Source: Haloplanus litoreus (GTDB lineage Archaea; Halobacteriota; Halobacteria; Halobacteriales; Haloferacaceae). Taken from it: a stretch of DNA of 64,000 nt. Positions 43,926 to 53,174 of the stretch are shown here, piece after piece. The notes under the pieces were generated by a model. That model saw only the letters and a program-made list of their open reading frames with translations. It did no database searches and had not been told where the DNA came from. Both the position numbers and the translations under genes were made by a program. The stretch lies in the NCBI RefSeq assembly GCF_042677945.1, contig NZ_JBHUDN010000017.1; one strand, written 5' to 3'. How positions within the stretch are numbered: position 1 is the stretch's first letter; every line of letters begins with the position of its first letter.

Positions 43926-43934
43926 TTTTAATAG
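43926..43934 (+). promoter_or_regulatory. TATA box of the gamma carbonic anhydrase gene
   Basis: TTTTAATAG centred 25-27 bases upstream of the ATG at 43955, consistent with leaderless transcription. Confidence 0.5.
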
Positions 43935-43954
43935 CGCCCGACGGAGGCGTACGT

Positions 43955-44467
43955 ATGGTACTCAGAGCAGTCGACGGCGTCGAACCGACGGTTCACGCGG
44001 ACGCGTACGTCGACGACGCGGCCGTCGTCGTCGGCGACGTGACCGTCGAACGCGACGCCTCGGTCTGGCCGAACGCCACGCTCCGGGGGGACCAACCGAT
44101 CGTGATCCGTGAGGGGGCGAACGTCCAGGACAACGCCGTCTGTCACGAGGACGCCGTCGTCGGTCCCTACGCCACCGTCGGCCACACGGCCATCGTCCAC
44201 GCGGCGACCGTCGAGGAGCGAGCGCTGGTGGGGATGGGATCGGTCGTCCTCGACGACGCCACCGTGGGCGAGGGCGCCATCGTCGCCGCCGGGAGCGTCG
44301 TCACCGAGGGGACCGACGTCCCTCCCGAGACGCTGGTCGCGGGGACGCCGGCCGAGGTGATCAAGGAGATCCCCGACTCGTCGTGGAAAGAGACGGCGGA
44401 CCACTACGTCGAGAAGGCGGCGGTGTACGCCGACACCTCGACCGTCGTCGGGGACACGAACGACTGA
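43955..44467 (+). CDS. Gamma-class carbonic anhydrase/left-handed beta-helix protein
   Basis: 170 residues. The hexapeptide repeats of a left-handed beta helix are visible (VVVGDVTVERDASVWPNATLRGD, ANVQDNAVCHED, YATVGHTAIVHAATVEERALVGMGSVV). Candidate metal ligands: His in VCHED and His in GHTAIVH, as in Cam-type enzymes. It may hydrate CO2 or be an inactive paralogue; the acidic proton-shuttle loop of Cam is absent, as in many CamH-like members. Confidence 0.88.
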   Translation: MVLRAVDGVEPTVHADAYVDDAAVVVGDVTVERDASVWPNATLRGDQPIVIREGANVQDNAVCHEDAVVGPYATVGHTAIVHAATVEERALVGMGSVVLDDATVGEGAIVAAGSVVTEGTDVPPETLVAGTPAEVIKEIPDSSWKETADHYVEKAAVYADTSTVVGDTND

Positions 44468-44654
44468 CACGGACCCTCGGACGTCAGTTCCGGCCGTCGC
44501 CGCCCCTGTGGTCGTCGATGGACGGTACACCGTTACAGCGATCCGTACGACCGCGTCGGTCAGTGCAGTTCGGCGATCGCTGTCCCCGCCGCTCCCGCCG
44601 CTCTGGATGGCATAACGACACGACGGCACCGTCGGGCGACTCGACTCCGGGCCT

Positions 44655-46268
44655 CTACCCTTCGCCGATCATTCGATCCTCGTCCTCCCACTCTTTGGAC
44701 CGGAGTTCGTACTTCTGGACCTTGCCCGTCGCCGTGGTCGGGAGGCTGACGACGAACTCGACGCGCTTGATCGTTTTGAACCTCGCGAGGTGGTCGCGGG
44801 TGAACTCGATCAGTTCCTCGGCGGTGACGCCGGGCTCGTTGGGGTCGCCGCTTTCCGGGACGACGAAGGCTTTCGGCTCTTCGCCCCACTTCTCGCTCGG
44901 TGCGGGGATGACCGCCACGTCGGACACGGCAGGGTGTTCGAACAGCGTGTCCTCGAGTTCGATACTGGAGATGTTCTCCCCGCCCGAGATGATGATGTCC
45001 TTCTTGCGATCCTGGATGGCGATCATGCCGTTCTCGTCGACGGTCGCCAGGTCGCCCATATGGTAGTAGCCCTCGGCGCGTTCGTTGAAGGCCTCCTCGG
45101 TCGCCTCGGGCTTCTCCCAGTAGCCCTCCATCACCTGGTTGCCGCGGACGACCACCTCGCCGATGGTCTCGTCGTCCCGGGGCACGTCCTCGCCGTCCTC
45201 GTCGACGACGCGGACTTCGGTGCCGAGGAAGCCGAGCCCCTGTCGTTTCTTGACGGCGAATCGGTCGGCACTGTCGTCGTCGAAGAAGCGTCGGGCGTCG
45301 GAGGTGGTGACCAGCGGCCCGGTTTCGGTGGCACCGTAGACGTGGGTGAGATACCAGCCGAACTCGTCCTCGACGGTGCGGATGGTGGCCTCCGGCGGCG
45401 CCGACCCCGCGGTGGCGATGCGCACGTCGTTGTCCCCGCTGGTGGGAACGTCGGTGTCGTGGTAGTAGTCGCTCAACATGTTCAGCACCGTCGGCGCGCC
45501 ACAGAGGTAGGAGACGTCCTCCGTCGCGACGGTGTCGAAGATCCACTCGGCGTCGATGCCGCGGGTGCAGACGTGTTTCGCACCCATCCCCGTGATGGAG
45601 AAGATGTGCCCCCAGCCGTTGACGTGGAACATCGGGAGCGTCCAGAGGTAGACGTCGTCGTCGGAGATGTCCTGATGGATCGTCGTCAGGTAGGCGTGGA
45701 GCGTCTCACACCGGTGCGTGCGCATCACCCCTTTCGGGTCGCCGGTCGTTCCCGAGGTGTAGTTGATGGTGATCACGTCGTCTTCGTCCATCTCGGGGCG
45801 GTCGTAGTCGGTGTCCGCCGCCGCCAACAGGTCGTCGAACCCCGCCCAGTCGCCGTCGACCGCGTCGGGGTCGTTCGTGACGAACGTCTCGGTGGGCACC
45901 TCGTCGCGGACGGCTTCGATGTTCTCCGCGTACTCGTGGTCGGCGTAGATGGCGTCGACGCCCGCGTCGTCGAGGATGTACTCGAAGTCGTCGGGCGTGA
46001 GTCGGTAGTTCAGCGGCGTGTGAATCGCCCCGAGTTGCATGATCCCGTAGGCCGCTTCGAGGTGGTAATGGGTGTTCGGGTCGAGCACCGCCACCCGGTC
46101 GCCCTTGTCGATCCCGCGCGACTGGAGGGCCGCCGAGAATCGGTCCGCGCGCTCGCCGAGTTCGTCGTAGGTGAACCGATCCCCCGTCGTCGCCACCACC
46201 GCCTCGTGGTCGCCGTAGTAGTCCCGGGCTCTGTCGAGAAAGTCGGTCACCAGGAGCGGTTTCTGCAT
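44655..46268 (-). CDS. AMP-forming acyl-CoA synthetase (fatty-acid-CoA ligase family)
   Basis: 537 residues from the ATG of MQKPLLVTDFL. The ANL superfamily motifs are all visible: INYTSGTTGDPKGV (P-loop), VYGATETG, YHMGDLATVDENG and the C-terminal KDIIISGGENISS and TATGKVQK (catalytic lysine). Activates a carboxylic acid with ATP and CoA; substrate unresolved. Monocistronic with its own leaderless promoter. Confidence 0.92.
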   Translation of the reverse strand: MQKPLLVTDFLDRARDYYGDHEAVVATTGDRFTYDELGERADRFSAALQSRGIDKGDRVAVLDPNTHYHLEAAYGIMQLGAIHTPLNYRLTPDDFEYILDDAGVDAIYADHEYAENIEAVRDEVPTETFVTNDPDAVDGDWAGFDDLLAAADTDYDRPEMDEDDVITINYTSGTTGDPKGVMRTHRCETLHAYLTTIHQDISDDDVYLWTLPMFHVNGWGHIFSITGMGAKHVCTRGIDAEWIFDTVATEDVSYLCGAPTVLNMLSDYYHDTDVPTSGDNDVRIATAGSAPPEATIRTVEDEFGWYLTHVYGATETGPLVTTSDARRFFDDDSADRFAVKKRQGLGFLGTEVRVVDEDGEDVPRDDETIGEVVVRGNQVMEGYWEKPEATEEAFNERAEGYYHMGDLATVDENGMIAIQDRKKDIIISGGENISSIELEDTLFEHPAVSDVAVIPAPSEKWGEEPKAFVVPESGDPNEPGVTAEELIEFTRDHLARFKTIKRVEFVVSLPTTATGKVQKYELRSKEWEDEDRMIGEG

Positions 46269-46290
46269 GACGAGAAGGTGTCCGCGCGAG

Positions 46291-46300
46291 TCTATAATTG
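46291..46300 (-). promoter_or_regulatory. TATA box of the acyl-CoA synthetase gene
   Basis: Minus-strand CAATTATAGA centred 28 bases before the ATG at 46268: leaderless promoter geometry. Confidence 0.55.
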
Positions 46301-46440
46301 TTTTTGTGAATACTCGAGTGCCGGCCGGCAGAACAGTGATATCGTGTGACAGGTACCCACAACTTGAAGTTAGTTCGGGCCGGAGTGGGCGATGTCCCAT
46401 CCGAATCGACCGACGACGAGGTGCTTCGGACGATCGAGCC

Positions 46441-46629
46441 ATGAGCGATACGAGCGACACCCACAGATCCCGACTGGACCGTACAGCGCGTCGGCAACTG
46501 CGAAACCTCGGCTGGCGATGGCTGGGCCGACGGCGGGCGAAGCGCCCGCGGTCGATCAGCAGACGCCACCTCGTCGACGTCGACGTCGACGACGAGGCAG
46601 CCCTCGTCGATCTAGAGGCGCGGGTTTAG
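46441..46629 (+). CDS. Small basic hypothetical protein
   Basis: 62 residues: MSDTSDTHRSRLDRTARRQL then an Arg/Trp-rich middle and an acidic end (HLVDVDVDDEAALVDLEARV). The order basic-then-acidic and the sensible C-terminus suggest a real gene, but no family is recognised. Its last bases overlap the convergent cupin gene stop by four bases. Confidence 0.4.
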   Translation: MSDTSDTHRSRLDRTARRQLRNLGWRWLGRRRAKRPRSISRRHLVDVDVDDEAALVDLEARV

Positions 46630-46943
46630 GGGGCGCCCGCGACGACGAACAGCGAATCGTCCTCCGCGTCGATTCGACGGGTCGCCTCCGAATCGACGCG
46701 GAGGGCGTCGCCGGCCGACAGCGACACCTCCTCGCCCTCGACGGTGGCCGTCGCCGCCCCTTCGACGAGGACGTACACCTCCTCCTGCCCGTCGTCGGCG
46801 TGATCGTGCGGTTTGCCGCTCCAGCCGGCCTCGACGTCCAGCACCGACACCCCGAGGTTCGAACAGTCCAGTGCGTCACGCAGGAGGTGCAGGCCGCCAC
46901 CGACCGGGTCGACGTCGTCGTAGTCGACGAGCGTGTGTGACAT
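46626..46943 (-). CDS. Small cupin-domain protein
   Basis: 105 residues from MSHTLVDYDDVDPVGG (a longer in-frame start exists at 46970). Cupin motif 1: WSGKPHDHADDGQEEVYVLVEG, with His-Asp-His and the conserved Glu, followed by motif 2 around LSAGDALRVDSEATRR; the second histidine is missing. Single-domain cupins bind metals or small ligands; the substrate is unknown. Confidence 0.85.
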   Translation of the reverse strand: MSHTLVDYDDVDPVGGGLHLLRDALDCSNLGVSVLDVEAGWSGKPHDHADDGQEEVYVLVEGAATATVEGEEVSLSAGDALRVDSEATRRIDAEDDSLFVVAGAP

Positions 46944-46991
46944 GGCGTAGGCTTGGACCGGCGCCGTCAAAAATCCGCCGTCGACTGCCCC

Positions 46992-47486
46992 TCACTCCGA
47001 CGGCGGCTCCGGCCGGATCAGCGCGGCGAGTTCGGCCTGTTCCTCCCGGGTGCCGACCGCGACCAGGAGGTCTCCAACGTGGAGTTCGGTCTCCGGCGGC
47101 GGGTTCGAGATGGTCCGTTCCGCCCGCTGGATGGCGATGATCGACGTCCCCGTCTCGCTCCGAATGTCGGACTCGGCCAGCGTCTCGCCGGCGACCGGCG
47201 ACGCCTCGGTCACCTCGACCCACTCGATGATGGCCTCGCCGAGGGGGACCGACAGGGAGTCGACGTCGACGGATTCGAAGTACGCCCCCTCCAGAATCGA
47301 GCCGAGACGGTTGGCCTGTTCCCCCTTCAGGTCGAGGATCTTCTCGCCGTCGGCGTCCGGGCCGTCCCGGCGAAAGAGTTCACACCGGCCGTCGTGGTGG
47401 ACGACCACCACCACGCTCTTCTCGCCCGTGAGTTCGAGTTCGAACTTTCGTCCGACACCGGGCACATCGGACTCGTAAACCCGCAT
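46992..47486 (-). CDS. TrkA-C (RCK-C) domain regulator of a cation/H+ antiporter (KhtT-like)
   Basis: 164 residues. The C-terminal ~75 residues are a TrkA-C domain: GETLAESDIRSETGTSIIAIQRAERTI, then TELHVGDLLVAVGTREEQAELAALI. This domain senses nucleotides or ions and gates K+ transporters. The gene lies 60 bases downstream of an antiporter, as with KhtT and KhtU, so co-function is likely. Confidence 0.88.
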   Translation of the reverse strand: MRVYESDVPGVGRKFELELTGEKSVVVVVHHDGRCELFRRDGPDADGEKILDLKGEQANRLGSILEGAYFESVDVDSLSVPLGEAIIEWVEVTEASPVAGETLAESDIRSETGTSIIAIQRAERTISNPPPETELHVGDLLVAVGTREEQAELAALIRPEPPSE

Positions 47487-47546
47487 ACCGACTCTCCGCC
47501 CCGTCGGTGCGTAAAACTGTCGTCGGTGAGCGGCGCGGGCCGTCGC

Positions 47547-48743
47547 TCACGTCTCGACCGACGGCAACAGCCCTTCGAGTCGACCCGACGTCTGCATCAG
47601 CGTCGTCCCCAGGGTGCTCATGACGAGGACGTAGCCGACGGCCGTCGCGTAGATGGTCCGTGCCGTCTCCGGGGGGAGCGTCGTTCCCGCGCCCGCGAGC
47701 GCAACCGCGGCGACGATCAGGGAGAACTCCCCGCGAGTCACCATCGCCAGTCCGACCCGGAGCGACCGACGGTCGTCGAGGTCGTACACCCGTCCGCCGT
47801 AGAAGCCGCTGAGGAGTTTCGTCGGTACGGTCACCGCGACGACGACGGCGACGACGTCGAGTGCCTGGAACACCAGAAACGGGTCGGTGACGAGGCCGAT
47901 CCAGAAGAAGAAGACGGCGGCGAAGGTGTCCCGAAGCGACGAGAGCGACGCCTCCAGGTCGTGGACGTAACTCGTCGCGCTGAAGGCCATGCCGACGAAG
48001 AAGGCGGCGACGGCCTCGCTGACGCCGACGGCGAGGGCGGCCCCCGCCAGCAGGACCGTCACCGCCACCGCCCGCAGGACGAAGTACTCGGTGGACGGGG
48101 TGTCGAGGAGGCGTTCGAGAAACGACGTCCCGAGGGCCGCCAGGACGACCAGGAGGAGGATGAAGCCGAGGGCGATACCGACGGATCGGGCGGCCGTCCC
48201 CACGGTCCCGCCGCCGATCACCAGCGCCGATACGACGGCCAGATAGACCGCGATCACCAGATCTTCGAACACGAGGACACCGAGTAGCGGCGCACTCTCG
48301 GGGTTGGCGATCCACCCCAGATCCAGCAGCGATTTCGTGATGACGGCGCTGGAGGAGATGTAGACGATGCCCGCCACCAGCAGGGCCGGCAGAACTCCGC
48401 CGAAGAGGAGGTGACCGAGACCCAGACCGACGCCGAAGTTGACGACGAAGTCGGCCGCGCCGGCCGCGCCGATCCGGGTCCGGTCGGCGAGTAGTCTGTC
48501 CAGGTTGAACTCCAGTCCCAGAAAGAAGAGCAGGAAGACGATGCCGAGTTCGGCGCCGACGGTCACGAACTCGCCCGCGGACACGGCCGGCAGACCGACC
48601 CTGCCGAGGACGAACTCGTTCAGGACGATCCCCGCGAGGATGTACAGCGGAATGGGCGAGAGGCCGGCACGCGCGGCGAGGGCGCCCACGACGCCGATGG
48701 CCGCGAACATCACGCCGACTTCGAGCAGAACCGTCTCAGCCAC
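47547..48743 (-). CDS. Cation:proton antiporter, CPA2 family (KhtU/KefB-like)
   Basis: 398 residues with about 11-12 hydrophobic helices (LPLYILAGIVLNEF ... GIVFLLFFLGLEFNLDRLL, then the conserved GLGLGHLLF and SSSAVITKSLLDLGW). The Na+/H+-exchanger fold with the F-LGLEF motif fits KhtU/KefB, which export K+ in exchange for H+. No cytoplasmic TrkA-N domain; that function is probably supplied by the downstream TrkA-C protein. Confidence 0.9.
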   Translation of the reverse strand: MAETVLLEVGVMFAAIGVVGALAARAGLSPIPLYILAGIVLNEFVLGRVGLPAVSAGEFVTVGAELGIVFLLFFLGLEFNLDRLLADRTRIGAAGAADFVVNFGVGLGLGHLLFGGVLPALLVAGIVYISSSAVITKSLLDLGWIANPESAPLLGVLVFEDLVIAVYLAVVSALVIGGGTVGTAARSVGIALGFILLLVVLAALGTSFLERLLDTPSTEYFVLRAVAVTVLLAGAALAVGVSEAVAAFFVGMAFSATSYVHDLEASLSSLRDTFAAVFFFWIGLVTDPFLVFQALDVVAVVVAVTVPTKLLSGFYGGRVYDLDDRRSLRVGLAMVTRGEFSLIVAAVALAGAGTTLPPETARTIYATAVGYVLVMSTLGTTLMQTSGRLEGLLPSVET

Positions 48744-48833
48744 CGGTCTGCCTCCTGCTACCCGGTCTCTGCATACTCTACCCGATTCCCTCCTCCCGTA
48801 TCAATCTCCCGTCGGGGGAGGTCGGTCGGAACC

Positions 48834-50363
48834 CTACACCGCTTGCCAGTCGAAGTTCTGTTGGTAGGTGTACGCGGCCCGGAGGGTGCTCATCTCGTCG
48901 AAGTGTCCGCCGACGAACATCAATCCAGTCGGGCGATCGCCTGCCGTCCCACAGGGGACCGAGATGGCCGGGTGGTGGGTCAGATCGAACGGCGCCGTAT
49001 TCAGCGAGGTGAGGAGCGAGCGATCGACGCGTTCGACGCGCGAGAGATCGGGATCGATTTCGAACGGCTTGATCGGCAGAGTCGGCATGGCGATCACGTC
49101 GGCGTCTTCGAGAATCTCGTCGTAGGCTGCCCGCATCGCTAACGTGATGTTCTGACACTTCCCGTAGAGGGCGCTCCCCTGGTACTCGCGGTCGAGATAC
49201 TCGATAGCCAACCACGTCGCCTTCACCGACGCCGGGAAGTCGCGGCCCTGACTCCGGCGGAACTTATCGTACGTGGTCGCTAGTCCGGTGTCGTACCACC
49301 CGTCGAGCAGAGACCCGATCCCCCCCTGTTTGAGGATCTGAACGCCACCGTAGCCGGCGATGGCGATCCAGAGTGCGAGCGAGTCGCGGTGACGGGGGAC
49401 CGACGCCTCGACGGTCTCGGCGCCGAGGGATTCGAGTCGCTCGATGGCCGCCCGAACCGTCGCGTTGACTTCGGGATCGCTCTCCTCGCGGTCGAACCCC
49501 TCCGCCAAGACTGCGATCGTTAGGTCCTCCGGCTCGTCGACGAGCGCGTCGGTGTACGGTTGCGGATCGAGTCCCGCCGGCTGCCGCGGATCGAGGCCGT
49601 CCGGACCGGCAACGACCTCTAGCGTCTCCGCCACCTCCGCCACCGTCTCCGCCATGGGACCGGTGTGGTCGAGCGTACTGTCGATGGGGAAGATGCCGGT
49701 GTAGGGGACCAGTCCCGTCGTGGGTTTGATGCCGACGATCCCACAACACGAGGAGGGAATCCGGATCGATCCGCCTTGATCGCCGCCGATGGCGACGTCC
49801 ACCTCGCCGGCCGCGACGGCTGCGCCGCTCCCGCTGGAGGAGCCACCCGCGATGTACTCGGGCGCGCGAGGATTAGTGACCGTTCCGAAGTCCGAGGTGT
49901 CACTCGATCCGGAGAACGCGAAGCTCTCCATGTTGAGTTTCCCCGTGATATCCGCTCCTGCGTCGAGGAGGCGGGTCACGATGGTTGCGTCGATCTCGGG
50001 GACGTAGCCCTCCAGCAGCCGCGATCCGTTCGTCATCTCGACGCCCGCAAGCGCGATGTTGTCTTTCAGTCCAACCGTCTTGCCCGCGAGTGGGCCGTCG
50101 TCGGCACCCGGCACTTCTGCTTTCGTGATCCAGGCGTTGTGCGGGTTGTCGGCCGGTGCCGGTCGGTGGACGTCACGTCGCTCCGGATACTCGATCCGGT
50201 GAGGTGCGAATCTGGGTTCGGGTATCTCGTCCAATCCCTCCAGTAAGTCGAGCGTCTTCGCGACGAGTTCCGCGTAGTCGTCGATTTCGTGTTCGTTGAG
50301 CTCGAACCCCGACTCTTCCGAAATTTCTATCAATTTATCCCGTGATGGGTGACTGTATGTCAT
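48834..50363 (-). CDS. Amidase-signature family hydrolase
   Basis: 509 residues from the ATG of MTYSHPSRDKLIEISEES. The Ser-cisSer-Lys triad region is present: catalytic Lys in LAGKTVGLKDNIALAG, the Gly/Ser-rich GGSSSGSGAAVAAGEVDVAIGGDQGGSIRIPSSCCG. Hydrolyses C-N amide bonds; a GatA-type or generic amidase cannot be told apart, but no GatB or GatC neighbours exist here. Promoter region is AT-rich (50330-50410). Confidence 0.9.
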   Translation of the reverse strand: MTYSHPSRDKLIEISEESGFELNEHEIDDYAELVAKTLDLLEGLDEIPEPRFAPHRIEYPERRDVHRPAPADNPHNAWITKAEVPGADDGPLAGKTVGLKDNIALAGVEMTNGSRLLEGYVPEIDATIVTRLLDAGADITGKLNMESFAFSGSSDTSDFGTVTNPRAPEYIAGGSSSGSGAAVAAGEVDVAIGGDQGGSIRIPSSCCGIVGIKPTTGLVPYTGIFPIDSTLDHTGPMAETVAEVAETLEVVAGPDGLDPRQPAGLDPQPYTDALVDEPEDLTIAVLAEGFDREESDPEVNATVRAAIERLESLGAETVEASVPRHRDSLALWIAIAGYGGVQILKQGGIGSLLDGWYDTGLATTYDKFRRSQGRDFPASVKATWLAIEYLDREYQGSALYGKCQNITLAMRAAYDEILEDADVIAMPTLPIKPFEIDPDLSRVERVDRSLLTSLNTAPFDLTHHPAISVPCGTAGDRPTGLMFVGGHFDEMSTLRAAYTYQQNFDWQAV

Positions 50364-50507
50364 ATTATCTCGAATCGAACCTAACGCCGGCTGATGATAT
50401 AGTTTGGGGCTGTGGGCCGCACGTTCGTCGACGACCGTCGGATATCTCAAACCGCTCTTTGGGCCTCCACGAGGCATTTACCGTCGACCGTCGTCGTCTG
50501 GACTGTG

Positions 50508-51281
50508 ATGTCCCGAACGATACGCGCCGTCGCCGGCGTCGCGGTTCTCCTCCTGATCGCGGGCTGTGCGGGTTCCACCCCGTCGATTTCGGCTGATCAG
50601 TCTCCGACGCCCGGCTCGGACAGCACTATCCAAGTCGCCGGCACCGGCAGTGCAGACGCCGAACCGAACCAGGCGGTCGTCCGGGTGTCCGTCGTCGCCG
50701 CCGGTTCCGACGCGGCGACCGCCCGGCAGCGACTCGCCGCAAACACCTCGCGGATGCGCACCGCGCTCGCCGACGCCGGCGTCGGTGACGATCGGGTCTC
50801 CACGGTACGCTACGACATCTACCAGGACCGACGGCGGCCCCCCGAAGAGGGCGCCGAACCCCGCATCGAGTACCGTGCCTCTCACACCTTCGAACTCACT
50901 GTGACCGATCCCGATCGCGTGGGATCGGTCGTCGACACGGCCGTCGGGAACGGCGCCTCCGAAGTCGACGACGTCACCTTCACGCTCTCGACGGAGCGCC
51001 GTCGGGCGCTCGAACGGCAGGCCCGGAGCGCAGCGATGGCCGACGCGCGCTCCAAGGCCCGCGCGCTCGCCACCGACGCCAATCTCACCGTCACCGGCGT
51101 CGACGTGATTCAGACGACGGCCGGCGGCGCGCCGCGATCCGCCGACGAGGGCGCCTCCATGACCGAGACGCCCGTCGCCACCGGTGCTCCGCCGTCCGAC
51201 ATCGAATCCGGTCCCGTCACCGTCCGAACCTCGGTTCGCGTGGTGTACGAGGCGGCACCCGAAGGGAACGAGACGGCGTGA
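50508..51281 (+). CDS. SIMPL-domain (DUF541) lipoprotein
   Basis: 257 residues. Signal peptide MSRTIRAVAGVAVLLLIAGC ends in a lipobox (IAGC), then a short linker and the SIMPL domain: IQVAGTGSADAEPNQAVVRVSVVAAGSDAATA and, near the end, ARSKARALATDANLTVTGVDV. DUF541 proteins are periplasmic-type or outer-surface proteins; function is unknown. The stop overlaps the next gene's GTG start, so both form an operon. Confidence 0.85.
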   Translation: MSRTIRAVAGVAVLLLIAGCAGSTPSISADQSPTPGSDSTIQVAGTGSADAEPNQAVVRVSVVAAGSDAATARQRLAANTSRMRTALADAGVGDDRVSTVRYDIYQDRRRPPEEGAEPRIEYRASHTFELTVTDPDRVGSVVDTAVGNGASEVDDVTFTLSTERRRALERQARSAAMADARSKARALATDANLTVTGVDVIQTTAGGAPRSADEGASMTETPVATGAPPSDIESGPVTVRTSVRVVYEAAPEGNETA

Positions 51282-51778
51282 CCGCCCCCCGACGGAGCGA
51301 CGACGTCGACCGGGGCGGAACCGCGGACCGCCGCACCGTCCTCGCCGTCGGAGCGATGGCGCTCTCGGTGACGACCGCCGGGTGTGTGACCCCTCCCCGG
51401 GACTCCGGCGGGACGGCGTCGAACGCGACGGAGACGGCGACATCGGGGGTGACGCCGACACCCACCCGCTCGGCGACGCCAGGCCCCGATCCGATTCTGG
51501 TCGTCGTCTCGAACGGCCGTGACGTCGCCGTCGACGTGACGCTGACCGTCACGAGGGACGGAACCCCCGTGTTCGGCGACACCGTCATCGTCGACCCCAA
51601 CAGCCGTCGGACCGTCGATCCGGGCATCGATGCGACGGGCACGTACGAACTGACCGTCACGCTGGCCGACGGAACCGAACACGTCCGCCCGTTCTCCGTC
51701 GAGGAGTACGACCTCCGGATGGGATCGAACCTGATCGTGACGGTGGGCGAGCGGATTCGGGTGGTGATGGAGGAGTGA
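51278..51778 (+). CDS. Haloarchaeal secreted lipoprotein
   Basis: 166 residues, GTG start overlapping the SIMPL stop (GTGA). The N-terminus has DRRTVLAVGAMALSVTTAGC: a twin-arginine-like start and lipobox TAGC. A Thr/Pro-rich linker is followed by an immunoglobulin-like beta sandwich (DPILVVVSNGRDVAVDVTLTVTRDG ... GSNLIVTVGERIRVVMEE). No known family. Confidence 0.7.
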   Translation: MTAPRRSDDVDRGGTADRRTVLAVGAMALSVTTAGCVTPPRDSGGTASNATETATSGVTPTPTRSATPGPDPILVVVSNGRDVAVDVTLTVTRDGTPVFGDTVIVDPNSRRTVDPGIDATGTYELTVTLADGTEHVRPFSVEEYDLRMGSNLIVTVGERIRVVMEE

Positions 51779-52018
51779 GCGGGGATGCTTCGGGCGATTG
51801 CCAGCGAGACGCTGGAGTGTCGTTTGCGGTGCTTCGGGGGTGAAGCGAGGATTCAGTGGGAGTTCCCGGACGAGTTCGAATCGGGCGCAGGCGGTGAATC
51901 TGGAGCCGTTCGACGACTCCCGAGACATCTTTGCACTCGCCGGGAGTCCCGCGAGCGAACGGAGTGAGCGAGTGGGACTACGGCGAGTCCACGACTGAAC
52001 GAACGAAGTGAGTGAAGA
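51779..52018. other. Left flank of the tRNA-Ala element: hairpins made of tRNA 3'-end copies
   Basis: No supported gene. A strong two-step hairpin runs from 51935 to 51988: ACTCGCCG/CGGCGAGT outside and AGTCCC/GGGACT inside. Its arms are the same letters as the tRNA-Ala 3' end. GGCGAGTCCAC at 51982-51992 is also the exact reverse complement of GTGGACTCGCC at 52020-52030. The sequence CTGAACGAACGAAGTGAG (from 51995) recurs after tRNA-Glu. These look like scars of several integrations at this site. Confidence 0.55.
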
Positions 52019-52042
52019 AGTGGACTCGCCGGGATTCTGAAC
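52019..52042. repeat. attL, copy of the tRNA-Ala 3' end
   Basis: AGTGGACTCGCCGGGATT matches the tRNA-Ala 3' end at 62967-62984 base for base; after one extra C the match resumes for five bases (TGAAC). Marks the host-distal end of the element. Confidence 0.8.
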
Positions 52043-52171
52043 TACTCGCGCCGTTCGGCGCTCGCCGGGGCCTCTCCCCTGCCAAGGACCGGAGGCTACC
52101 CACTCCACGTGAGCCATCCACCCATCGCACTCACCGCGCACCTCGTCGGGCGTTCTACGCGGAGCAAACCA

Positions 52172-53173
52172 ATGTTAGAACCAATCTCGCCCGAAGAAGC
52201 GGTGAACCTCTACCTGAGCAACCGAGCGGACGAAGTCGCTCACGAGACGCACAGAAAACACGGCGACCGACTCAAGCAGTTCGTGATCTGGTGCGACGAG
52301 ACGGACCGAACCAACCTGAACGAGTTGACCGGACGGGACTTGCTCTCGTTCAAGGAGTGGCGCTCGGAGGGAGTGAAGACAATCACCCTCAAGAACAACC
52401 TGTGGACGCTCAAGAAGTTCCTTCGCTTCTGTGAGGACATTGACGGCGTCCCGCCGGGGTTGAGCGAGAAAGTCCTGATACCGAAAACCCAACCGGAGGA
52501 CGAAGCCCGAGAGGTGTACGTAGGGAAGGGCGAGGCGGATACCATTCTCACCTTCCTCAAGAAGTACGAATACGCTTCCCTCCGGCACGCTCTGTTCACG
52601 ACGCTGTGGAAGACGGGTATCCGGTCGGGGACGCTTCGGGGACTCGACTTAGAGGACTTCAAGCCCGAAGTGCCTGCGTTGCAGATTCGGCACCGAGCCA
52701 AGTCGGGCACGCCGCTCAAGAATAAGAAAGGCGGGGAGCGTGAAATCCACCTCTCCGACGAGACGGCACAGATTCTCACGGACTACATCGAACACACTCG
52801 GCCCGACGTGACCGACGAGTACGACCGCCGGCCCCTGTTTGCTGGTCGGACTACCCGGGCGGGGAAAACCGTGATTCAGCGCAACATCTACACGGCGACT
52901 CGTCCCTGCTTCTACACCGGGGAGTGTCCGCACGACCGCGATCTCGAAGACTGTGAGGCGACCAATTACAGCACGGCCAGCAAGTGTCCGTCATCGAAAA
53001 GCCCGCATACGCTTCGGCGGGGGTACATCACGGCGGCTCTGAATGCGGGCCAGCCGGTTGACGTGACCGCCGAGCGGACGAACGTGAGTCGGGAGGTGCT
53101 TGATAAGAACTACGACGCTCGGACTGAGAGCGAGAAGCGAGAAGTACGGCAAAAGTTCCTAAAGGACATCTAA
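52172..53173 (+). CDS. int: Tyrosine recombinase (integrase) of the tRNA-Ala element
   Basis: 333 residues from the ATG of MLEPISPEEAVNLYLSN; a longer frame back to 52109 has an atypical Ser/Arg start. The SAM-like N-terminal domain (THRKHGDRLKQFVIWCDE) is followed by the catalytic domain: Arg in TGIRSGTLRGL (near residue 151), a lysine hairpin (KSGTPLKNKKGGEREIHLS), His279/Arg282 in SPHTLRRGYIT and Tyr314 in LDKNYDARTE. All catalytic residues are present, so it is probably active. CPH/DC/CPSS cysteines before the His box may bind zinc. Adjacent to attL. Confidence 0.93.
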   Translation: MLEPISPEEAVNLYLSNRADEVAHETHRKHGDRLKQFVIWCDETDRTNLNELTGRDLLSFKEWRSEGVKTITLKNNLWTLKKFLRFCEDIDGVPPGLSEKVLIPKTQPEDEAREVYVGKGEADTILTFLKKYEYASLRHALFTTLWKTGIRSGTLRGLDLEDFKPEVPALQIRHRAKSGTPLKNKKGGEREIHLSDETAQILTDYIEHTRPDVTDEYDRRPLFAGRTTRAGKTVIQRNIYTATRPCFYTGECPHDRDLEDCEATNYSTASKCPSSKSPHTLRRGYITAALNAGQPVDVTAERTNVSREVLDKNYDARTESEKREVRQKFLKDI

Positions 53174-53174
53174 G

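Noticed and set aside
51785..51967. 60-codon frame before the element
   Set aside because: Ends inside the hairpin of tRNA 3'-end copies; no similarity and no promoter.
52109..52171. Longer integrase start
   Set aside because: The extra residues are unlike integrase N-termini; the ATG at 52172 fits better.
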